A DNA stretch of 64,000 nt from Strongylocentrotus purpuratus (Eukaryota > Echinodermata > Echinoidea > Camarodonta > Strongylocentrotidae): positions 29,839,367-29,903,366 of the forward strand of contig NW_022145596.1 of assembly GCF_000002235.5 (NCBI RefSeq), given 5' to 3'. This document shows positions 56,334-64,000 of the stretch, in pieces. The notes under the pieces are model-generated. The model did not search any database, was not told the origin of the DNA, and saw nothing but the letters and a program-made list of their open reading frames with translations. Position 1 is the first letter of the stretch. Each line of letters opens with the position of its first letter. The position numbers and the translations under genes are program-made.

Positions 56334-56870
56334 AACAGGTGACGCACTTCACACATTACTGACGCACATTCACACATAAAATACAAAAATCAACGGACAT
56401 CTCAAAATAAATTTCCAGTTTGTACCTCAAATACAAATAACAAATAGGTGTACTTAATTGAAAAAATCATAACAAATAGAGGGTTTGACTGAAATATCAT
56501 AATTTTGGTATTTAAAAAATGGAAAATCGCAAGCTTGCTCATCACACAAATATAGCATTGAGTGAATGGAGAACAGCAATGGCCAATAAGAAGGGCCCTT
56601 GTCGGCGCCAATTTAGTAAAATGAGGCTGCGATTTTCCGAGATCGGATGAACGATTTGCACATGCACTAATTGTAAGCTGAAGTTCTACATGTATGTGCA
56701 AACTTGCTTATATCCACATTGGCATCATTGCGTGCATGTGTGTGTTATTTTTGTATTGACTACGGTATTCATGTGTGCAATTGCTGCCTATTAGCATGCA
56801 GTGCAGCACTAGAGGTCAATACGCATTAGCATTGACCCTCTATGCTTTGCTGGAGTGCGCTAGTCCACAC

Positions 56871-57114
56871 ATAGCTGCATTACTATCCTGGCTGTGTATT
56901 AAAAACTGTTTAGACAACCTCTATTGATTTTTTCAACATGTCAAACACCTTTGTACAAAACTCAACTGAGTTCACTCAAAATCATAAGTTATGTGACAAT
57001 TGATGACACCTATATAGCATTCAAATACAATCTTTACAACTTACAGTACCATTTAATGTTAGAAAGAATACTTTGAAATTTCAAATAGTGAGTATACTGT
57101 CAAATTTGCTGAAC
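56871..57114. repeat. Third copy of the 54597 foldback arm
   Basis: CACATAGCTGCATTACTATCC and, further on, ACAATTGATGACACC and GTTAGAAAGAATACTTT run in the same order as 54597-54833. Confidence 0.85.
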
Positions 57115-57881
57115 AGCCAATTCGTATTCATTGTCCTTTGACTGAAACAAAGTAACCTTTTGCCTTTTGCAACATCTCTTTATTATAGAACTTAAACTTG
57201 TGTCTTTAAGTGATTTGATCTTTTTGGTAACAATTATATTTTGTACCAGTTAATATTTATATTTACTTTCCATTTGATGAATTTACACTTAGCTTTCCAT
57301 ACTTGATGACCTCCATTCCTCTTTCAAACTTCACACATCACTCATTGCCATTGCCACACCTTGTTTCTTCCATTCCATTTCTACTTCACATGGTTCTATC
57401 AATTGTTTAGTTTTCATTTATATTTAGAACAACTCAAAATCACCCTTCCATACTGTCTACATGTATTGGTTGTTTCTTCTCCCTGGGTTCTTCCATTTTT
57501 TGTACCATTTCATTGCAAAAAATTGCAATTATTTAAATGAATTATGAAATAAAAATATTAAAAATAATCGCAGGGAATTAGTGTTTGCAAAATACTTCAG
57601 AAAATAATTGTAAAATACAATTGTGACTTGTGAGTATATTAGGTTATGACTGGTGAATCAGTTTTGTTTCTGAGATGGATACCCCAGATATTTTTATTTG
57701 ATAATTTATAATACACCATTATATTTTTCTAATTAAGATGCGATGCTATGAAATTGAGTCCAATGTTAGGCTTCAATAAAATATTGAATAACAAAATGTT
57801 AGCCCTCTAAACATTAAAACATATGTTTTAACAATTCAATTTACACATTTAGTCCACTTATAGTCACAACGTAATAATCAC
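57115..57881. other. Intronic DNA
   Basis: No element or exon recognised. C/T-rich near 57300-57500, AT-rich elsewhere. Confidence 0.35.
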
Positions 57882-58277
57882 TTTTAAAGATAAAGACCAG
57901 TTATGGTCATGCGATTGCATTGTGAAAGAAATGTTGTGAAATCGATCAGGAAAGGTTGATCATCTAGCATAGATATACTGCAAGGTTCTGGAATCATCAA
58001 AATGATAAGAAATTTGGCCCAGTCTTCATAAAGTTACAAGCACTGTACACAGAAAGATGTATATGGGACTACGCACACGTGCGCGACACGTGCGTTTTTA
58101 TCTCTCACACACCAATACTAGATAAACTAATTTACCAAATATATCAATTAGTAGGCGGTTTCCCGGCAAAAATGTTATCATCATGTATTATTCAAAACAT
58201 ATTATTTCACATGATTGGTAATAATGAGCTTCCATTTCATTTTTTTTAAATTGGGGTGTTTCTAATACTGGTCTTTA
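57882..58277. mobile_element. MITE, TIR AAAGRTAAAGACCAGT
   Basis: TTTAAAGATAAAGACCAGT at the left and ACTGGTCTTTACCTTTAA at the right are inverted. The interior contains TTGGCCCAGTCTT and GTACACAGAAAGATGTATAT, which are also found near 26920-26975. It is about 395 bp and non-coding. Confidence 0.78.
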
Positions 58278-58716
58278 CCTTTAACTGATTAGATAGAGGG
58301 AGAGAGAGAGGGTCTCCTGACAGGCTGCCAGAAATCTTGCCATTAGAGACGGTCTCCCACTCTCCCAAATAAAAAATAATCTCCCACATTGGCTGTGCGG
58401 CTCTACTGAAAAATGTGATTCCATCAAATAAAAGGGAAAGAAAATGCCTGTTTCAATGTGGAAATCCCAGCTTAGAATGAGACTATCAGGAGTAGCAGAA
58501 ACGCATTAAAACAGGTCTTGCTTTTGCATTTAATTGAATGGAAACAACAGAATCACAATTTAGGTGCCCAGTGCAAAAGTACCCTGGCGCCGCAACTGGT
58601 TGCATGTTTTTTTTCTAGCAATAGACCCTACATGTACTTTCTGTTCGATTGCAGCAAATAAAAATATATGATCGTTCAACTTTAAAAGAGCTTTCTTTGT
58701 GTGTGTTTGCTTCCAG

Positions 58717-58829
58717 GTCCAAACTGCTCAGACGACTGACAACTGGGACAAGAGTGACTGTGTGACATTTGTAATGCACAATGAGGACCATACGCTTGGC
58801 AATGCTCTCAGATATATGGTTATGAAGGA
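58717..58829 (+). CDS. POLR1D: POLR1D exon 2 (RPAC2 conserved core)
   Basis: 113 bases encode 37 residues plus two bases. After [14 protein letters not shown] it reads [19 protein letters not shown], then MVMK. The CVTFVxHxEDHTLGNxLRYMxMK block is the signature of the AC19/RPAC2 subunit shared by RNA polymerases I and III, an alpha-like (Rpb11-type) dimerisation fold that pairs with AC40/POLR1C. Acceptor TTGCTTCCAG precedes it and donor GTAAGT follows at 58830-58835. The phase-0 entry matches exon 1. The following exon (the part with PxxxFCGYxxxHP) was looked for up to 64000 and not found, so it lies beyond the window. Confidence 0.95.
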
Positions 58830-58837
58830 GTAAGTAA

Positions 58838-58980
58838 TAATAATAATAATAATATTGGATTCTTACATGTATATAGCGCACGTATCAACCTTGCAAGGTC
58901 CTCAAGGCGCTCCAACATTACCCGGCTATGCTAGGCTGCCGATTTCGACGCTCACAGCATTTTAAGTATCACATAAGATG
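58838..58980 (-). repeat. SINE-like repeat next to an AAT tract
   Basis: An AAT run (58836-58853) is followed by TATATAGCGCACGTATCAAC and CTCAAGGCGCTCCAAC and a CCGGCTATGC box. It is related in layout to 39684-39775 and 48900-48945. It lies just after the exon 2 donor of POLR1D. Confidence 0.5.
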
Positions 58981-59276
58981 ACAGTTATTGTGATTGCTCT
59001 GGCAACTATTGTTCCTCTGTGAGATTCTAGCACTGCTTACCATTTTATAAGCCTTATAAACAATCTTCCTGTACCACATTTTGTATCATTGGATAGATAC
59101 CATTGGATAGATACATGTACACCCAAAGGCTGCAAGATTATTTAATTGTTTCCAGTGTAAGATTAATCTACACCAATTGATGTTAAAAGGAACGTCAGGG
59201 AGCAAATCAAGACTAGATATTGGTAATTTTGCAAAGCCGATTTTTTTTTTTTTACAGAGCAATCCATCCTTCAACT

Positions 59277-59567
59277 GGGGAGTGTTTCAGAAAGACTAGG
59301 ATCTGCTTTAAGTTGGACTTAACTATGGCAGGGCGTTCATGCCACTGTTTGCTCTCACCATTTTATACTGACATTGGTCTCTCAAGGGACGTACAAATCA
59401 TGGTTGCAAATCTACAGAATTTCCATTTTTTGACAATTCATTATTGAAGGAATTATAAGGAAAAAACATCTAAAGATCGTAATAGTGAGAGCAAACAGTG
59501 GCATGAACAGCCTGCCATAGTCAAATCCAACTAGAATTCGATCTTAGTCTTTGTGAAACACTCCCCT
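59277..59567. mobile_element. MITE with GGGGNGTGTTTCA ends but a different interior
   Basis: The ends GGGGAGTGTTTCAGAAAGAC and CTTTGTGAAACACTCCCC resemble those of the elements at 28879 and 60538. The interior is itself inverted: CTATGGCAGG(G)C(G)TTCATGCCACTGTTTGCTCTCAC is answered by GTGAGAGCAAACAGTGGCAT and CCTGCCATAG. About 291 bp. Confidence 0.85.
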
Positions 59568-59702
59568 GGTTCCCTAGTGTTTTTTTCAAAAATGCCTGTG
59601 TGGCAAACGAACAACTGTGCAGAGAGGTGAAAAAAGGAAACAAGTGTTTAATTTCTAACATTAACCTAACAGGATTTACCCTAAGACTAATACTCTATTC
59701 TA

Positions 59703-59754
59703 ACTGGCCTGTTTTCATCGGATGCACCCGGACGCATCCGATGAAACGGCCAGT
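59703..59754. repeat. Hairpin in a repeated block
   Basis: ACTGGCCTGTTTTCATCGGA and its complement ending AACGGCCAGT form arms of about 24 bp. Downstream to about 60110 the strings (CAGTATGAAAGC)(A/G)ACAG and GGAGAAAAAGGYGATTAAA recur two to three times, so the hairpin is probably one end of a larger non-autonomous element. Confidence 0.75.
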
Positions 59755-60484
59755 ATGAAAGCAACAGAGGAGAAAAAGGTGATTAAATAGCCGATGAAAA
59801 GAAGAGAAATAGGCGATTAAATTCTCCTGGTCAAGAGCAGGAGAAATTCTCATTCTATCGGTGTGACACCGATGAAACAGCCACTGTGAAAGCATTCGGG
59901 AGAAAAAGGCGATTAAAACAGCGATTAAAGTGGTCAAAGGTCGCAGTGTACGCACGCTTTATCGTAACCAGCTGTGTTTGTTGACTTATGGTTGAACATG
60001 CTGCATGCTAGCTAGATGGAGCGCGGGCTTAATAATTACGCAATAATTCTTCACTTCCGGCAAGGGCCCGCCACAGCGAGTGAATTTCACCGGCAGTATG
60101 AAAGCGACAGGGGGAAAACTGCGGTTTCACCTTTGTTTACATAAGGAAAATTCAATCGGTATTTTCATCAGTGTGCAGTATTAGAGGCTAAGCTTAAGCT
60201 TAAAGCTTAACTGAAAACCCAATAGAAACCCAAGCCCTTCTCCCTCTCATCTTCGACAAAAATAAAGCCTGGAGCAGATATCACCACTGCAAATCTCAGA
60301 CTGTCCCCATTTTGAAATATAATTTTTATGTCAGAATTAATTCTTCACATGAATTGGGCCTATAAAAAAAAAAAGTTGTACTACCCTTTAGGTGCCAGAA
60401 CCTAGGTCGGGCATTCGGATTTCCTTTTTTTTAATGCCTGATAGAGAGGTGAATAAGTGTACAGGTATGATGTCGTGTTATTTT

Positions 60485-60995
60485 GATTCATTTGCTCGAC
60501 TTTCAATCCAAGGGTTAGGGGTTCTAATCCCAGCCCAGGGGGGGTGTTTCACGAAGATCATAAGTTGAACTTATCTCTAAGTTGGACTTAAAAATTATGG
60601 AAAGCCGTTAGCAACATTGAAAATATTTTATAAAAGTTATTTCAAAAGACATAAAATGTTGATTCAAATCATTCATATTTTCTATTATCAAGGAGATGTC
60701 ATGTTCTTGATGTAGAATTTATGAAAAGTCTAAAATACTTCAATTTTTGCTTTTGGAAATATTTAATTTTGAGGCTACAAATGGCTGTCCATAATTTTTA
60801 AGTCCAACTTAGAGTTAAGTTTGACTTAGGATCTTTGTGAAACACCCCCCTGGACTAACTTCATGTGGCAAGAGATTAATCCACATTTGCCAGGTGTAAA
60901 TGGGTACCAGGCAATTTCATGGGTAATACTAATCGCAGGGCCCTCAGGGAGAACAGTATCGGTGCTGATGAGGCTTCCCTGGGTAAACAAATTAT
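60485..60995 (+). mobile_element. SINE interrupted by a MITE
   Basis: The 5' piece (to about 60537) has a B-box-like GGTTCTAATCCC. The 3' piece (60853-60995) has CATTTGCCAGGTGTAAATGGGT and ends ATTATTATT, as in the SINE at 28540-28710. Removing 60538-60852 joins the two. Confidence 0.65.
60538..60852. mobile_element. MITE, TIR GGGGGTGTTTCACGAAGATC
   Basis: The second copy of the 28879-29190 family, in reverse orientation relative to it, with the same subterminal AAGTTGGACTTA and AAGTCCAACTTA boxes. It sits inside a SINE. Confidence 0.88.
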
Positions 60996-61039
60996 TATTA
61001 TCTAATTTATGGCATGTAATTATGGGAAGTTTTTGAGCA

Positions 61040-61335
61040 TAGCCATTTGAAGGAACAGTTAAATATGTGGGGTTTCAATAACCTCAATAATACTCTTTCA
61101 ATTGCATTCACCTGGACCCCACAGATTATCCCTTTGAGAATTGATTGTTTGTCTTTATTACCATCTTGTACTTGTCATACCTGTTCATTTGGCTCACTAT
61201 TGTATATTTACTGTATTTATAACTGTATTGTATAACTTGTAAACATGATCAGTTTTGGTCCTTGGACCTTTGAATCATGTATATTTATATGTCTTTTTAA
61301 ACCAAAATAAATAAATATAAATAAATAAATAAAAA
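61040..61335 (+). mobile_element. LINE 3' end with AAATA tail
   Basis: A non-coding stretch ends TTTAAACCAAAATAAATAAA and several AAAT units. The layout is that of a CR1-like 3' UTR. The left end is not defined. Confidence 0.45.
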
Positions 61336-61739
61336 ACAATTTTTTTTTTTAAAAGGCTAGATTGTTCGCAATTTTTACCTTAAACTGGCAAGTTAGAAAT
61401 TCAATTTCTTGCCACATCGTACCAATAAAATGTCTGAAAGCAGCATGCATGGTTATGAACTACACTCAAAAGTTTTTATTTTGAACTTCCAGTTTTGTGT
61501 AAAAAAAGGGTGATTTGTAAACCTCAGGTGTGTTGGCGATTTAAGAATCTTCTTTCCTAAATTCCTGATGTAGATACATGTAGATAGATAGATAGTTTAT
61601 TGGTTTCCATAATATCTCATTTTACAAAGAGTGTGACAACATATTGAGAATGATTATCATACAATACCGCTGCACACTATTCAGAATATTGTCCATTGAA
61701 GGTACATGTATTACAAAGATTTGGTAAATTTTGAAAATT
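61336..61739. other. Non-genic DNA
   Basis: Only a short GATA run (61578-61592) is notable. Confidence 0.35.
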
Positions 61740-61822
61740 GGCAGGATAGTGATTCTTTACAATTTTGATATATCTAGATATCTGGCAGGATAGTGATTCT
61801 TTACAATTTTGATATATCTAGA
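61740..61822. repeat. Tandem duplication, unit 44 bp
   Basis: GGCAGGATAGTGATTCTTTA...GATATATCTAGAT occurs at 61740 and again at 61784 without change. Confidence 0.95.
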
Positions 61823-62687
61823 TGCCCCTATGGATGTATTATAAGCACTAGAAAATTTAGCCCCTAAAACACTTCTGCTTTCAAGAAAAATCAAATATAC
61901 AAATTTACCGGTGCTCCCGGTAAATTTTGATAAATTTCAAATAGCGCATACGACCATACGATGGTAGCTGCGACCATGAAAATCTCAGAATATGTAGTTG
62001 TGGTATATATATTCCAAACGGTAATAGCAAATCGGTCGATTTTATTCAAAGAACTTTGTTTTATAGCTTAATTAATATATTGACCTTGAGAGGGCGCTAT
62101 ACATCATAAAGAGTTTATTATTTACAATTTCATCACTTGAGACTCTATGTTAACCGTGACAACGATCACTGAATATTGTAGGATCGCATATGCTTCCAAT
62201 ATGTTCATTTGAACCAAATTCATGACCCCATACCAAAACTTTGTATTACCTTTAAGTTGAACTTAAGATATATAGTGGTGGAACCTACATGTATAAAGTA
62301 AAGTTTATAAAATACAAATACATGCTAAAACAGGGAATGGGAGATTACAGGAATACATGAACCGATACTCACAATTAACTACAAAAGACAAGGAAAAGGG
62401 AAGGGAATAAGGTATGTCAAATACAATATGGTCAGGCAGCAAAGCTGGACACAATGTGTGAAGAAATGTTTGCCCTTTCTTTTTAACCTGTTGACTACTG
62501 AATTGTATAGGTCCCATAGGCTTAATACAGGGACCACCAGGTTCCCGTAAGCAAAGGGTTAATAGTCCATCAGGTGTGTCATCAGAGCTCTGAATCAAGG
62601 ATTATTGTTGAAACAAACGTGAATGTAGAATGCTTGTCTCATAAAGGTTATCCAGTCTCTCTTGACCCTCTAAGCACAAATGAAATA
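61823..62687. other. Non-genic DNA
   Basis: No gene or classified element. AAGTTGAACTTAAG near 62252 is a palindromic string related to the subterminal box of the GGGGGTGTTTCAC elements. Confidence 0.35.
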
Positions 62688-62849
62688 CAGTGGAATCTCA
62701 TTATAAAGACCTCCGATATAATAAGGTCATTTCGCTGGTCCCGGTTCTCTTGTTTTTTACCTTGATTATTGATATAACAAGATTCCTGATATAAACAAGG
62801 TAATTACATGGTCTGAAGGAACTCATTAATTCATAATGAGGTTCCGCTG
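62688..62849. mobile_element. pogo/Tigger-like MITE
   Basis: The left end CAGTGGAATCTCATTATAAAG and the right end complement CAGCGGAACCTCATTATGAA are inverted. TA dinucleotides border it (62686-62687 and 62850-62851). CAGTGGAACCTC-TTAT ends and a TA target are typical of pogo-type elements. The length is 162 bp with no frame. Confidence 0.85.
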
Positions 62850-64000
62850 TATACAAAATACAATTTACTATTTTATTAACAGCATTGAGAAATAGGTACT
62901 CTTAAAAAACACATTTTGTGCAAATATTTGCTTCATATGCTTACATTGTAGTACTACCGGTAGGCTTTTAGGTGATGTGTATATTTGGAAAATAATGCAT
63001 CACTTTGTAAATAGAGAGTTTCTTATCTGTTTTTTTTAACAAGTACCAGTACATGTTATAGACTATAATATCACATAGCTTGTCCTTGGCAGATGATTCT
63101 ATTAAGAATATTGTAAGGTTGATTTTGTGTACGTGCTCTTTTGCAGGGTAGGTCAACCTTATGTATCCATAATATACATGTAAGATATTTGAAAATGAAA
63201 CCAAACAAATAATTAGAAAGTAAGGTTGTGATGAAACTATTGTAGGGTTCCGGTTGAGGTTGATCTTTCGCAGGAAAAGGTAAATTAGTTTTAATGGGCG
63301 ACTACTTGAAAACAGTTTTAAGCTACATGTATGTAATACGATCTACAACTGACATATAGTTTCACATTCAAATTAGATTTTTAATGGGCGACTACAATTG
63401 CAACATTTGCAATTTAAGTTCATATACATTGTAGATCTGGAGGATCATAAATTTTATTTAAATTGTGCTTCCTTAACTTTTCTTTGATTTTCAATGATTT
63501 TCAAAATACTTTTATGGATGTATTTCTGTATTATGAATGTGCCCATTGTTAAAGATTTTGTTTTTTTTATATATTTTTGTAATATATTTTTTATAGCAAA
63601 TAAGGAACCAATGCAATACATTACAACCAATCGGTTGACCTCTTAACATTAATGGGATAGTTGAGTTCTGTTGCAGAGGGCGCAACTGAGATAATGAAAA
63701 ACTGAGTATCAAACTTAAAAGAACGTACAATTTAAAAATGACAAAATCATCTTTGTTTGATGAAAATCGGTTCAGAGACGGCTGAAATATCCATAAATAT
63801 AAAGATTTATAATAATTGTGTACCACCACAAATATTCGATAATTTGAAAAAGCCCTTGAAAAAACGAAATAGCGCCTTTTATGTTGTATTGCAGCCTACC
63901 GGGTATGCCAATGTTTTTTTGTTGGCTTTGTCGTTTTGGTTATATACGCACAACCAGCCGTCTCATGTATTGTTATTATTAATTAATTAATTAATTAACG
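62850..64000. other. Non-genic right flank
   Basis: No further POLR1D exon is found. AATGGGCGACTAC occurs at about 63294 and 63383, a small duplication. The window ends in repeated ATTA. Confidence 0.4.

Larger units (their letters stand above)
52433..58716 (+). other. POLR1D: POLR1D intron 1
   Basis: A 6284-base intron with GTAAGT donor and TTGCTTCCAG acceptor. Most of it consists of TIR and foldback elements, listed separately. Outside those it is AT-rich with no coding content. Confidence 0.75.

Noticed and set aside
58830..64000. Third exon of POLR1D
   Set aside because: I looked for the conserved FCGY and HP-containing segment after plausible acceptors (for example near 63145 and 63893) and found none.
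1..64000. CRISPR array, rRNA or prokaryotic operon
   Set aside because: No regularly spaced short repeats with unique spacers and no rRNA sequence were seen. Introns, SINEs and LINEs show a eukaryotic nuclear genome.

Overview
The window looks like a gene-poor, repeat-dense stretch of a marine deuterostome nuclear genome, most likely an echinoderm (sea urchin type). Reasons: it is AT-rich, its genes are split by GT-AG introns, and it is full of short TIR elements, tRNA-headed SINE-like repeats ending in ATT/TAG microsatellites, CR1/L2-like LINE fragments, a Penelope-like element and long simple repeats. The species assignment is inference, because no species-diagnostic gene is present.

Three host genes are well supported. 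(1) A class A (rhodopsin-like) GPCR on the minus strand is built from two exons, 13184-12345 (N-terminus to the third intracellular loop) and 10221-9928 (TM6-TM7). The splice is phase 0 and gives about 377 residues. (2) An intronless class A GPCR of 399 residues lies on the plus strand at 25243-26442. It is preceded by a diverged tandem copy of its 5' flank plus its first 33 codons. (3) The first two coding exons of POLR1D (RPAC2/AC19, shared subunit of RNA polymerases I and III) lie on the plus strand at 52391-52432 and 58717-58829. The rest of the gene lies beyond the right edge. A fourth candidate, 3476-4060 (+), is an orphan basic protein of 194 residues with coding-like composition.

Layout. 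1-5700: tRNA-like/SINE repeats, a hairpin element, the orphan ORF and a 200-bp GAA tract. 5700-9640: AT-rich duplicated DNA, then a degenerate Penelope-like element (minus) carrying a 423-bp insertion and a perfect 55-bp palindrome. 9928-13184: GPCR 1, whose intron holds a 0.9-kb head-to-head palindrome of a mariner-type non-autonomous element. 14578-17323: three non-autonomous elements and a LINE tail. 19217-21188: a 5'-truncated LINE with a clear target-site duplication. 23719-26442: the duplication and GPCR 2. 28500-39800: SINE, MITE, a 145-bp minisatellite, a CCA tract with a 234-bp duplication, and a hAT-like element. 40800-46900: LINE remnants and a 157-bp-period element carrying a perfect DR1 nuclear-receptor motif. 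48000-52124: microsatellites and a 2.9-kb LINE with one frameshift in the RT. 52391-64000: POLR1D, whose 6.3-kb first intron is packed with TIR and foldback elements, followed by more MITEs.

The genes form no obvious pathway together. The most unusual feature of the window is the number of inverted-repeat structures, several with internal core motifs shared between otherwise unrelated arms. No rRNA, CRISPR array or complete functional tRNA was seen. All element family names are by motif and terminus only, since no database search was possible.
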